Source of the DNA: Chaenocephalus aceratus
Taxonomy: Eukaryota; Chordata; Actinopteri; Perciformes; Channichthyidae
Length of the DNA: 64,000 bases
Assembly: GCA_023974075.1 (NCBI GenBank)
Contig: JAMFTG010000238.1
Coordinates: 62,001 to 126,000, forward strand
Reading direction: 5' to 3'
Positions 11,025 through 21,496 of this stretch are shown piece after piece. The notes under the pieces were generated by a model that was given only the letters and a program-made list of their open reading frames with translations, was not told the DNA's origin and did no database searches. The translations under genes and the position numbers were made by a program. How positions within the stretch are numbered: the stretch's first letter is position 1; every line of letters begins with the position of its first letter.

Positions 11025-11640
11025 AAACACGGTCCGTTTCATATTCGAGACACTATACCTCCTAGAGCGTCCCCCGAGAGCTCGTCATCCGAGTCCGAGT
11101 GTTACAACCCTCCCGTATTCCAGGGCGAAGAGAAGGTTCTCGTGTCCCGGAGATCGGGTACCCGAGGTCGAGTTAGACGAGGGGGAGGAACACAAAGCCC
11201 TCCCGTCCGAGGGCGAGAACCCCCCGTGCTCCGGAGGAGAAGGAGGAAGTTCTCGCATGTCGAGGATCGGGTACCCGAGGTCGAGTTAGACGACGGAGAG
11301 GATTGCAAAGCGCCGCGGTCAAAGGCACATAAACAGGGCCTGAGGGGACTCCTGTCGTTGAGCAAGGCGTACATGCAGGGACGTGTGCCCAGGGGCAGCC
11401 ACGGGCGTTTTCTGAGGGTTGAGACGGTCCGGGCGTCATCTTTCAGTGCGCATCAACCAGAGGTGGTTCGCGACGAGGAGAGAGCGCCACGAGAAGCTCT
11501 TTTTCAGGGCCCTGTGCGGGACCGATTACAACGTTAAGGCCTATGGGCTGGGGATCGTCAGATTGATGCACGGGCGGTGACCGAACGCGAGGTCCTTCTC
11601 CTCCTGGTGCACAGAGCTAAAGGGCCTACTCTGGGGCACC
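11025..11640 (+). pseudogene. Fragmented coding region of unknown function
   Basis: A 131-codon plus-strand frame (11142-11537) with Arg-rich and acidic segments, no recognised domain. It contains a duplicated stretch: GATCGGGTACCCGAGGTCGAGTTAGACGA-like sequence occurs near 11152 and 11266, 114 bases apart. It may be the tail of the preceding nuclease gene or a separate broken gene. Confidence 0.3.
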
Positions 11641-11650
11641 GGGTCTTCCC

Positions 11651-11926
11651 TTGGAAAGCGAATATCACAGGATGGGTATGAAGCTGGCCGGATTGGCGAA
11701 GCTCCCCGAAAAGACCCAGTCCAAGTACTGGACCGAGGTCAATTGCGGATTGGATGGCCAGGACCACGAAATACGTGTGCGAGCTGTGGAACCTGAAGAG
11801 ACCGATACCTGGACCCGAGTACGGGTTCTCTGTGCGCGACGGAGTATCCGCTTCGATTACCCCCAGTCTGCCGACCCGCAGACGTTAAATGGAAAATGTG
11901 ATATGTATTCACAAGCGTTGATGTGA
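11651..11926 (+). pseudogene. Short conserved-looking fragment, unknown
   Basis: A 91-codon frame whose first half (MGMKLAGLAKLPEKTQ) looks like genuine protein. No family recognised. It ends just before a GT microsatellite and a poly(A) signal (AATAAA near 11963), so it may be the 3' end of a decayed plus-strand transcription unit. Confidence 0.3.
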
Positions 11927-12524
11927 TTTTCATAATGTGTGTGTGTGTGTGGTTTGGTATACAATAAACTGGGTGACCTGTCTTCTCGGAGTGGTGTTGT
12001 CTTTTCCGTACATGTTTTCACAGGGTTCCCGAGATGTGTTACGTTTCCATTACCTCGGAACCCAGTTAGCTCACTGGTGCTGTACGACTCTATGTGAATG
12101 CGAGGCAGGGGCCGTTATAAGAAAAACACAGAGATTCAATTGTATCAAGATGGTTTACTTTATTTTGCACAGAGAGAGAGACAGAGAGTGAGAGAGAGCA
12201 GTGGTACATTACACGGGTAAGGATATCTCCCTAGCACCAGGAGAGCATTACCGGACATTTACGTTCAGTTGCTCGATAGGTGGGACGCCGATGGCGTAGT
12301 TGGGTGAAACTATATGGATGTACACGTACGTGATATACACACACACACACACTTTGTTTTGGGAAAGCAACAGTGTGCTGTTTACGAATCTCGACAAGGG
12401 GGTCCGGTGTTCCAATCGTTTCCAGCGCTTTAGCGTTATCGGTACACTTGTCTCCGCGTAACTGTGTGCACCACGGGACAAGGGCGAGTCGATCCCACCA
12501 TGGCCTTGACACGCGGTTACCACA
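11927..12524. other. Intergenic region with GT/AC microsatellites
   Basis: Holds a (GT)n run at 11937-11952, AATAAA on the plus strand near 11963, TTTATT (a minus-strand poly(A) signal) near 12160, a GA-rich stretch at 12171-12200 and an (AC)n run at 12339-12352. Two overlapping minus-strand frames of about 90-117 codons exist between 12231 and 12584; they could belong to a small minus-strand gene, but neither shows a domain. Confidence 0.4.
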
Positions 12525-13373
12525 TTGCTGTCTCGTAAGAGGACCCGAGAGGAGTCCCAGGGTCAATGTTACGATAGTTCTCACTTAAATATAATAGCAG
12601 ACTTGAAACGTCAGGTCCTGGAACTCAAGAAGTCGCAGGACCTGGACCGAGAACAGACGATCGCCGCTCCTCTCCGGGGACCGGTGTCGAGTTCGGTCCC
12701 GCGTGACACACAAAGAAGGAGAGGGTCGCTCCGCGCTAGGACCGGGCTCCGCGGCGATGTTAGACAAAGGCAAAACCCGAGGCTTCGATAGCCCGCTTAA
12801 GCGATGCCCACGGTCGCGTGCTGCACGAGCTCCGGTTGTGTAAAGATGAGCTGAGGGGCGCGAACCAGGCCCTAGAGGACGCGTGCGAAGAACGGGAGTC
12901 GTTGAGGGTCAAGCTTTCCGAGACCATGATCGAGAAGTCCAAGATGACCGTGTCCCAGGAACCGGTGGGCGCGCACGGTGCAAACTCCCGAGACCCGGGA
13001 GCCGCACCCGGGCTTAGATTGGGTAGGGAGACAGTACTGCATGTCTACGTCGCGGGAGAAAAATCCGTTCGACCCGGGTCAGATCATAACTCCTGTCGCG
13101 GGGTGTTACAAAAGCTATTTGAGATGAGGGTGGGCGATAAGGCCGGAAACCGGGTTCCGCATGGTGTTAGAGAACTTGAACCTACTGCTCTCTACACGCG
13201 AGCCCGAATGGTACGCAAAGGCCTTTGGTTTCTGCGGAGCCTACATGCCCGGGAAACACCGGCAAAAAAGGCACCGGCCGGGTGGACACCGAGGACTTTG
13301 CTTGGCTCCTGTTCGAGTACGGGGCGCACCCTCCGGTGATCGAGTCATAGCGTACATGATGTCCTTTCTATAA
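12525..13373 (+). pseudogene. Coiled-coil protein, frameshifted
   Basis: The first segment (12525-12791) starts near a basic RKRTREE motif and a short helix. A second frame (12818-13339) carries a charged heptad-like stretch (LCKDELRGANQALEDACEER) that predicts a coiled coil. A third frame (13161-13373) overlaps the end. The fragments run in one direction and look like one gene with two frame breaks. A nuclear structural or regulatory protein is possible; no family recognised. Confidence 0.35.
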
Positions 13374-13391
13374 ACCACGCAGAAGGGGGGA

Positions 13392-13907
13392 GTGACGAGC
13401 GTGGCTCTGAGCACCAGCGTGACCCTGTTTGCTCTACATAGGACACTGTTCAAAGTAACGGTGTCCAATGCCTCTGAGTGTTTCGTACACGTGCGCGAGA
13501 GAGCTTTGAGGGTGCGGAGAGCGCAAGGTATCGTGCGTATGCCTCTCAACGCATGCATGGGTGCGGATCAGGGCGAATCTGCAGGAGGTTCACACTCTGT
13601 CAGGAACACGGCCTTGTGTTCGATACTGGAAGGGATCCAAGCCCCCCCTCACGTGAGCAGCGTCGATGTAAGCGTCGAGGCGGGCAAACCCTATAGCGCG
13701 GACCCATTTCAGTTGGACAAGTCCCTGAGTGCGTTCATGACACACCGAGGTCTGGAGACTCGGGGTAAACAGGGGAAGTCCTCTGTTCGTGGGAGTAACC
13801 GGGAACACGTTCCCTTTACATCTTCTAACACACGTGTAGCACAAGGACCGGTGGAAAAGCGGGTGCTATTCGATTTACCTTGGTCAAAGGATCCGGCAGC
13901 ACCCTAG
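13392..13907 (+). CDS. Hypothetical protein, 171 codons
   Basis: An open frame without an ATG at its start (it opens with GTG) and no recognised motif. Its beta-strand-rich beginning and its position before a helicase raised the idea of a sliding-clamp-like protein, but no clamp signature is visible. It may be a middle exon or a fragment of a broken gene. Confidence 0.3.
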   Translation: MTSVALSTSVTLFALHRTLFKVTVSNASECFVHVRERALRVRRAQGIVRMPLNACMGADQGESAGGSHSVRNTALCSILEGIQAPPHVSSVDVSVEAGKPYSADPFQLDKSLSAFMTHRGLETRGKQGKSSVRGSNREHVPFTSSNTRVAQGPVEKRVLFDLPWSKDPAAP

Positions 13908-14000
13908 CTCTGTACAAGGAAGGGGGGCGGGGTATCATGTAGGTAGAAAGGAGGAAAGAAAGATAGTGGACGAGAGGAGAGGATATATATCTACACATAG

Positions 14001-15840
14001 ATGGACAGGTACAGATATAGAGTCAGCGGTATGAACATGGACACGGACGGGTCCATGGAGCCAGGCGGAGCCGGTCCGCCTACGAGGGTGTCCGAGAGCA
14101 AGAAAGGTTCTCTCAAAGAAAAGAAGAAGAAGAAGAAGAAGAAGAAGAAGAAGAAGAAGAAGAAGAAGAGAGACCCGAAAACGAAAGCCATGTTGGCCAT
14201 GTCTAGATACTGTCAGGAACAATGGGTGAGGGAAATGGTAAAGCTGCACATGTCCCGCGGGGAGGGTATGAAGCTGGCGCTCCTGAGCGGGGACGCTGGC
14301 TGTGGCAAAGTCATACGCTATATCTCTACTGGTGAGGAAGCTGAGGAGCATGGGCATCAGCGTAGCTGTGAGCGCCATGACCAACAAGGCGGTCGGTGCT
14401 CTGATGGAAACGTGTTCGCTGGACCAAGTGTACACTTTCCACAGGATGATGGGTTCAAGAAGGAACTCTTGGACGATAAACTGTCACTGGATGACTTCAC
14501 CAAGAGGGTACCGCAAGGTGTACGGCCAGGTCGTGTTCCATTTGGTATGCTTCGCGGGTCCGAACAGCTCCCTCCGCTTAACATCGGGAACGCACGACAC
14601 TCGTGCGCCAGGCTGAGACCGGAGTCGTGTTTCCGTGTGCAGTGAAGTACTCCGTAGGATGAGGGTGCCTAGGAATCCCCGGGAAGAGGCCCCGATGGCG
14701 AACGCTCCACCGTTTCTGGGAGTGAACGTGCTGATAGTGGACGAGTACGGTCTGATGAACGTGGAGATACTCGAGAGAATGCTGAGCGTCCTGTCCGTGT
14801 TCCTACGGCCCCGGCAAGGGTCCTCTGATAGTGTTCTCGGGCAGCGTGTCGCAACTGCAGCCCGTGGGATCTAATCTGCCCGTGTGGAAATCGGAGCGCT
14901 TCGAAGAGCTCCTGTCTTGTTCTACTCCGCTCTTTGTCAACAGGCGACAGTTCAAGGACCCGGGTACGGGGAGGCTGTGACCTACCTGCAGTTCAACACT
15001 GTCACAGAGGAGTCTTTGCGTATTTTTCACGAAACCAGGCGTCCGTCCGCGAGTCCGATGTCACGAACCCCAGCTACCAGCCCGAAAAGCTCGGATCTTC
15101 CACCAGGACGTGCAGCAGATGTCGTACACCTCCGCGTACATGGACATGGTTAAGGAAAAGGCAGAGTTCGGGGGAAAGGTTTCTGAGCGTTGCCAAGATC
15201 CGGACTTGCCACAAAGGACCCGCTCGCTTGGTACGAGAGTGCTGAATCGGGCCGCTCAGACGCTACCCAAGATCTTTTCTGTGCCAAATACCGTACAGGG
15301 GTCCGCACCAAGGAAAGGGATTACCTGAAGGTGGACAAGCTCTGGGTGAGTTGCAGAGTGAGAATGTTGTGGCACATGGACTCGAACGGGATACAAGTCG
15401 CGGACCAACGCAAGCGCTTGGCATCGGGGCTCGCGCGAGACGAGGGGGCCCAAAAGCAACCCTCCAAGTCGGACACCGAAGGCGTAGTGGAACGCATCCA
15501 TTTCAATCGGGAGAGACAGTTCCACGAGTTTTACGTGAGGGGGCTCAGGAGCGGAACCTTGTACAAGGTGAGTCCTTCCGTGTGGAACTACATGAACTGG
15601 ACCGTAGACCACGCACCCGCTGGCCCCATCTGTTGGCGATGAACATGTAACGATTGCCAAGGATGCACCGTAACACGAGGAGTGCTGTACCACCCGCCCA
15701 AGTGTTTCTTCATTCATGTCGCCGATAAAGCCCTCTGTGTACGTAGTGCTCACTAGGGTGACGAAAATGTACACTTTGCCGAGAGGGTAGGGACCGTTGC
15801 CTTTTACGACCCGAGGCTCGTGGCTTATCGCCAAGAGGGT
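14001..15840 (+). pseudogene. SF1 DNA helicase, multiply frameshifted
   Basis: Superfamily 1 helicase motifs occur in order but in different frames. Walker A (LLSGDAGCGK) is at about 14281-14311; a TNKA/TFHRM region in the next frame at 14380-14450; motif II (VDEYG) at about 14736-14750; a QLQPVGS motif III at 14850-14873 in another frame; and motif VI (VYVVLTRV) at about 15736-15760. This order matches replicative helicases of herpesviruses and Pif1-like enzymes. The start has a long lysine run made by an (AAG)n tract (14118-14168). At least five frame changes mean the gene is not translatable as it stands. Confidence 0.6.
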
Positions 15841-15859
15841 GGGATGAGCTATTCACCGT

Positions 15860-17330
15860 GAGACCGACCACCAGGCCCCAGTGTGTACGACATCACAACC
15901 CCGGGTGTGCATAGGAGGGTTGCGATTCGCTTCATATCTCACCTTAGAAGTTAGAACCGAACAACACCGAGACAAGGTAGCGGGAAGGGGTACAGTAGGA
16001 GACGAGCATGGATGTACTGTGGCACGAGCTGCGCTGGAGGAGTTACTGTGCTTGACCTCGTCCAAGACGGTGGCCGAACTCACCCGAGAGTACGAGAAGA
16101 AGCCTAACCGAGTGCAGCTGCTGATCGGCAGGCGAGGTTCCGCTGGCCAGAAGGACGAGAGTCTCGCTCCGCCCCGGGCAACTGTACAAGACGATCTCAA
16201 TTCCTATATCATTCTGCGGTGGGTGCCCTTGGTTTTTCACGCACGTTCGGAGTACTCTCGGACGCGGACCTCAACGCCGCTCACGCTGAGTTTGCTCAGG
16301 CCTCAATAGCGAGAAGGCCCCTATCCTACTGGAACTAGTCACAGCGGCGTTCGTTTGTGCTCAAGCAGCCCAACGTACCCTACTCCCGACCTGTCTCGAT
16401 CCATCTCAAGCGGAGAGAGATTTTCTATTTAGCAGGTGACCGACAAGTCGCCGTACTAGCACATCCCCGGGCGACGATCGATCTGCTGCGAGAGCACAGC
16501 CATGTCGTCCACCAGGAATACACAGATGGATCCGTGCGTACAGAGACACTCTGAGCGAACGTAGAACCCGTTACCAAACGAAATCCCTTACGGGTGCTAC
16601 AAATACGAGTCGGGCAAGAGCGACCTACCCGCTGGCCTCTTCCACTTTGTGAAGGATGCTGATTTGTACATACCCACGCTACACGGGCTGCACAGCGACT
16701 ACATACGATCCCTGAAGGAAGTGGCCGTGTGCTCCACCGAGAGCCCGCTGGCGAACAGGCCGGTCCCTGAACACTCCGCACTTGTACGAGGTGGAGCTCA
16801 TCAACACGGGGACACGAGTCTCTCAAGCAGGGCGACCGATTCACGGTGCAGCTCCCCGACCGAAAAGACGTGGCCGCGCAACTTCACAGTGGAACCCCGA
16901 TCCGGTTACCACAGGTCCGGTGAACGGTGACATATGGGGAGGACTGCTGGCCACCATAAGAGTGAAATTGCGAGGCCGGCGGGAGATCCCGTGGAGGAGT
17001 GCGATTCAGGCGATAAGGAACGAACGCGGTTTTTGACATATTGCAACTGGTTTTCACCCTACACACCCATGTGTATACTGTCCATGATGACACTGGTGGC
17101 CAACGGGGCCGATCATCACCGAATCGGAGGAGGTCGTACGGAAGGCCGCGCCGCGGCAGTGAACCGAGATTTCGACGCGGATAACGTAGCGCAATAGCGG
17201 AGGACGTTACCGTGAGAGAATATCTGAAACACTGTGGTGAGGCACGCGATGAACATCGTGGAAAGCGTGCAAGGTTTCGCCGCGGGACAGGTCGTTGCGA
17301 GCCTGCAGCGGCTATAACTCAGCACGATCG
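15860..17330 (+). pseudogene. Fragmented plus-strand coding region, unknown
   Basis: A chain of short plus-strand frames (15881-16309, 16357-16554, 16649-16930, 16782-17036, 16934-17197) with protein-like composition. One stretch (AALEELLCLTSSKTVAELTREYEKK) is helical. The fragments follow each other in sense but in different frames, as expected for one or two decayed genes. I recognise no domain. Confidence 0.3.
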
Positions 17331-17449
17331 GGACCGGTGATAGATTCATTGGCCCAACTCAACATGAACAGATGGCTTTCGTGAGAGGGGTCCTGTGGGG
17401 GGAGCGCGTTGTCGCTCATCATTACACACCACAACGTACCACCACAAAC

Positions 17450-18180
17450 ACACTGATTACACATTTAAGGCTTTATGATCAGTATTACCACTGTAATGTG
17501 TGTTCCTTGTACCATGGTCACGAAAATGTACAATAAAAAACCCTACAACATGTACTTTTCTTGTTCAGGCTCTTTTATTTCTGTCGCAATATAAGGGTAC
17601 AGAGCAAAGGGCTGCGTAGCTAACGTAGACTCGAACGGCCATGGGCTTTCTTCTCAGGCTCACGCTCGGGGTTGGAAGGGGCACTCTTGTTGGACATTGC
17701 CCGACTAAACACGAACACATGGCTTTCGCGATACGGGTCCTGCGGGGAGAGCGTGTTGTCGATCCCTGTTACCCACACACACACACACACACAATACACA
17801 TACAAGCTTTATCCCGTATTACCACCACCGTACGTTGTTCCTTGTACCATGGTGATGAATGTACAATAAAAACCCTACATCATGTACGTTTCTTGTTCAG
17901 CAGCTTTTATTTCTGTCGCAATACAAGGGCACAGCCCAAAGGGCTGCCTTGGTAACGTAGACTTGCATTTCAATCCCTGTTACACACACACACACACACA
18001 CGATACACATACAAGCTTTATCCCGTATTACCACCAGCGTATTTCGTTATTTGTACCCTGGTAAAGATTGCACAGTGACAATAACAACTCTACAACGTGT
18101 ACGTTTCTTGTTCCAGAACATCTTTTTATTTGAATCAAAATACAAGAGTACAAAACAAAGTGCCGCGTAGGTAACGTCAA
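17450..18180. repeat. Three tandem copies of a 3'-UTR-like block
   Basis: Three diverged copies begin near 17455, 17765 and 17975. Each includes an (AC)n-type run or its remnant, ATACACATACAAGCTTTATC, a segment with CCTTGTACCATGGT, ACAATAAAAACCCTAC (a plus-strand poly(A) signal), and a minus-strand poly(A) signal followed by TACAAGGGTACAGAGCAAAG. The blocks seem to be duplicated 3' ends. Each copy is followed by sequence that on the minus strand encodes a similar basic tail (for example KSAPSNPEREPEKKA near 17690), so the C-terminal part of the adjacent minus-strand gene was copied too. Confidence 0.75.
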
Positions 18181-18644
18181 CTCAAATCCACTCTCTTCTT
18201 TGGGTCGCGCTCAGGGTTATACGAGGCACTCCTCTTGCACTTGGGGATCACCCTCTGGTTATCCTTATGGTGTGCGCGATGGCGGACGGTCTGGTGGTTG
18301 ATGACTTTAGCCTCTAACAACCGAAGCAGATCGGCAGATGTGGCCGAGGTAAGTTGTACTCGTTCGAATAACACAGATTTGGTAGCACGGTTGCTCGCGT
18401 CAAGCACCTCCGAATCCCGGCCACCGGCAGCCCCGTTGCTCGCCCGCTGAATGTTCGACCCCAGGGGGCTCGCGGCGTCATCCTCAGCGCGCTCTGGGAC
18501 CGGGGCGCTCTCTTCGTCCGTACATGCGATGGCGTTCCACCATTGATCGGATCCGTGTACCCGGGTAGTCTCGGGCGGGTTCAAGTGTTCGGACCGCATC
18601 GTAAAAGACACCCCCTTGAACAAGATATCGATTCTGCTCCACAC
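18177..18644 (-). CDS. Small basic-tailed protein, unknown
   Basis: A 155-residue protein with an acidic, disordered middle and a basic C-terminus (KCKRSASYNPERDPKKRVD) that could be a nuclear localisation signal. The tail resembles the duplicated segment in the repeat block just downstream and, loosely, a module of the 20449 and 21497 genes. A minus-strand poly(A) signal is near 18125. The start overlaps the upstream region of the divergent gene at 18685. No enzymatic motif. Confidence 0.5.
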   Translation of the reverse strand: MWSRIDILFKGVSFTMRSEHLNPPETTRVHGSDQWWNAIACTDEESAPVPERAEDDAASPLGSNIQRASNGAAGGRDSEVLDASNRATKSVLFERVQLTSATSADLLRLLEAKVINHQTVRHRAHHKDNQRVIPKCKRSASYNPERDPKKRVDLS

Positions 18645-18684
18645 TAGCCCCGGGAACAGAGACTATTACTTTGGGCAGGACCCG

Positions 18685-20431
18685 ATGGCGGACTGCGGAC
18701 CCGATCCTCAGTGTGCCGCTTTCAAGCTCTTGAGGAGGACGCTACACGCGCCCGCGGAGAACAGGACGTGGCCCGAGACGGATGACGTGCTGGCTATGCG
18801 AAACTCCCGTTACGCGTGCACGCTCGCCTACATGGGCCTCGGGGACACAGAGTCCATCGGTAACTGTTATGCGCAACTGGGGGACAGTTGTTTCGTGTCC
18901 CAAGGTAACACCTTCTGCATCGGAGATTCCAGAAAACCTCGCCGGGGCATAACCAACGGAGACAGCTCTGCGTCGGCTCCCCTGGCCTTGTGCGAGGTCT
19001 CCAGCTCCGAGAGTCTAAAGGACAGGGACCCGGCCTACGTACCCACCGCTACGGAGATCCGGGACTTTCTCGTGCCCTCGTCCTGCGACGCGGCTATTCT
19101 CTCGGTGGACAGAGCCGTGTACAGCTCGAACCGTCTCTCGGTGTCTCTCGACGTAGCCGCCTTCGAGAAAGTGGCCGAAGCGGGCCACGTGATCACCAAG
19201 GTCCCGTTCGACGAGTGTCTGGTGCCGACCGCCTCAACGGACAGCGAGTTCCGCGCCACTGTAAAGACCGTGGCGGAAACCCTGTCCAAAGTGAGAGTGT
19301 CCACGCACTCGAGCGGAATCATGCTCGACGCGAGTACCTGGGGCGCGAACGAGTGCGCTCGCGCGAACCCCGGAGGCGCCAATTTCACCGGGGTGGCCGC
19401 GGCTCTGGCTTTGGCGTTAGTCCAAGCGGGGACGTTGAAACTCTTCATGAGGCTGCCCAGATCCCACGAGCTCCTGAGCCTCATAGACTTCTCCCAGCTG
19501 GGGACCTTCAACGCTTTCGTCACACCCCAGGGCTCGGTGGACATGAGTCGAGAAGGGCACTGTCAAAACATGTGGGCGTCGGGGAGCGCACGGGATCCCT
19601 CCGAGGGGGTGATGTCGTACCTCTTCGCTCTCATGAGGCAAGGGGTGAGGGCGAACAAGATCATCTTCACGCTGTCCCTCACGGGGTGGCTGAAGATCAG
19701 CCCGCTCGGGGCCGGGGTTTCGCCATGGTACGATATCACTCGCGAGCTCTCCCTGGCCGACATGGAGACCAACACCGTGTTAAAGTGCGAAGAGAACATC
19801 AACACCAAGTGCTGCTCGGGGTCCAGCGCGACCGTTTGGGCCAGGAGAGTGATGGTGAACATCACCGTCACGTCGACCTCGTTCGAGACCCTCAAGCGCT
19901 TCCCCGAGCTGATGGCCATGGCGTTCGGCATCAACCAGTTCGTCGTGGCCCCGGTCGATTCGGACTTCAGACGAGGCGTTCGATCCGACACCCCCGATAC
20001 TGGGCATCACCTCGGCCGTGCACAGGCTCAGGGACTGGAAGAGGCAGCAGACGGCCTCGGGCGTATCCACGGTCGCAGGGGGGCCGCCGCGCCAGAGGAA
20101 CGCTCGCTCCGTTTCCGAGATCGGGGACATCGTGGACCTGGGGATCGCGAAGCTGGGCGACCTGGTAGTCGACATCCCCGAGACGGAATACAAGGACCCC
20201 GCGTCGGGCTCCAAGAACTGTCTGGACCCCCAGTACACCATAGGGCTGAGTAACACGCTCGTGTGTCCCGGGCTCATAGCGTCGCACGGGGCCTTGGGCG
20301 TATTCAAGGAGCCCCACAAGGAGCTCCACGGCACCAGCTACGAGAAGATCTACATAGCCGATTTGTACAAGCTCGAGTCATGCACCCCGGTACGGTACGG
20401 TTACACCAGGTCCCCCCTCCCGCGAACGTGA
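18685..20431 (+). pseudogene. GH18 chitinase-fold-like protein, one frameshift
   Basis: About 580 residues across two frames; the first runs to 20253, but sense switches near 19970-20020 to a frame ending at 20431. The ATG at 18685 is the first in frame, though the frame is open upstream. The core resembles glycoside hydrolase family 18. SGIMLDASTWG (about nt 19312-19344) sits where GH18 has its DGxDxDxE catalytic strand, and is followed by NFTGVAAALALAL; then comes a VDFIN-like strand, and ANKIIFTLSLTGW (about 19654-19692) matches the GVPxxKLVLGxPxYG strand. The catalytic Glu position is Ser, so hydrolase activity is unlikely; a lectin-like or structural role is an inference. The fold call rests on motif order only. 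Confidence 0.4.
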
Positions 20432-20448
20432 AACTCGTTGCAAAAGAG

Positions 20449-20916
20449 ATGTCTGCGAGCGACCTGGATCGCTCTGATACGAGCGCGACCAATACGGTTC
20501 CCGTGAGGTCCATCGGGAAACGGCCACTTGCAGCAGAGGAGGCCTCGGGGGGCGAACGGGATCTTAGGAGCGCAACAGCCCCGGGTCCAGTGATGTCGGC
20601 GAAGATGAGGAAACCCGTTGCGAGCAAACGGGATCGCGCTCCCTCTGATACGAGCGCAACGGATGCGGTTCCCGTGACGTACACCGGGAAACGGACGCTC
20701 GGCACAGAGGATGTCTCGGGACGAGAACTGGATCGTGGGAGTGCAGCGGCCCGAGTAAAGTCAGCAAAGAAACGGAGACTCGTCGCGAGCGAACGGGATC
20801 GCGCTCCCTCTAATCCTACGGAGCCACACGTGTTTAGCTTTCCCGGATTGACCATCGTATTGTATCTTGTGGTGTTTCTTGTACTTGTATTCCTTAGCCA
20901 GGGCATGCTCGAATAA
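20449..20916 (+). CDS. Repeat-containing basic protein with C-terminal membrane anchor
   Basis: A 155-residue protein starting at an ATG just after the preceding gene. It has two tandem units of about 57 residues, each with SDTSAT...GKR...ERD...RD, and basic clusters (AKKRRLVASERD) that could be nuclear signals. It ends in a hydrophobic helix (TIVLYLVVFLVLVFLSQ), a tail anchor. AATAAA is at 20915. Its N-terminal module and upstream leader recur at the start of the cyclin gene at 21497. A nuclear-envelope or ER location is a guess. Confidence 0.6.
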   Translation: MSASDLDRSDTSATNTVPVRSIGKRPLAAEEASGGERDLRSATAPGPVMSAKMRKPVASKRDRAPSDTSATDAVPVTYTGKRTLGTEDVSGRELDRGSAAARVKSAKKRRLVASERDRAPSNPTEPHVFSFPGLTIVLYLVVFLVLVFLSQGMLE

Positions 20917-21447
20917 ACCTCTTGTGTGTAAACTATATGGTACGGTTCACGTCTGCCGATCCGCATCAACCGAAGGGCATCCGTAGCACATACAATATAC
21001 AAGGATGCCCTATACAATGGGCTAGGGACCTATACCCTTGTACATGTCTGTATGTAGACACGCTTGAATTTCCATATAATAAAGTTCCATCGTACTGTTT
21101 ATTTTTGTTTTATTATACACACACACACACACACTCATCTCAAACTACGGTCTATCACGGGACACCGTTAGGTATCTCGCAATGTACATATACAATAGAG
21201 TCATTGAAACACGTTCAGGGTAACTCGTTGAATTGTCGATGACATCCGTGGTACAGTTCACGTCTGCCCATGCACATCAACCAATGGGGCACCCTTGTAC
21301 ATCTCTGTATATAGAAACACCTGGATCTACCCAATGTGATAAATACAGGTCGATCGTATCTCATTCCTATAGTTCGTATGCAACAGGAACACAGTTTGGT
21401 TCATTCCTCCCGTGGACTCGGTATTCACCCCTAGGTTGCGGTACGGT

Positions 21448-21454
21448 TATATAG
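21448..21454 (+). promoter_or_regulatory. TATA box of cyclin gene
   Basis: TTATATAG lies about 45 bases before the ATG at 21497. The equivalent position in the first duplicate reads GGTTACACC, so the TATA arose or was kept only in this copy. Confidence 0.55.
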
Positions 21455-21496
21455 CAGGTCCCTCTCCCGCGAGCGTGAAACTCGTTGCAAAAAGAG

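Noticed and set aside
12231..12584. Minus-strand gene of 117 codons
   Set aside because: Two overlapping frames look equally plausible, no domain is present and part crosses a microsatellite.
13392..13907. Sliding clamp (PCNA-like) protein
   Set aside because: Only general beta-rich character and its place before a helicase support it; no conserved clamp motif is visible.
18990..20168. 392-codon frame overlapping the GH18-like gene
   Set aside because: Arg/Gly/His-rich composition typical of a GC-rich shadow frame; the overlapping frame has structured sequence.
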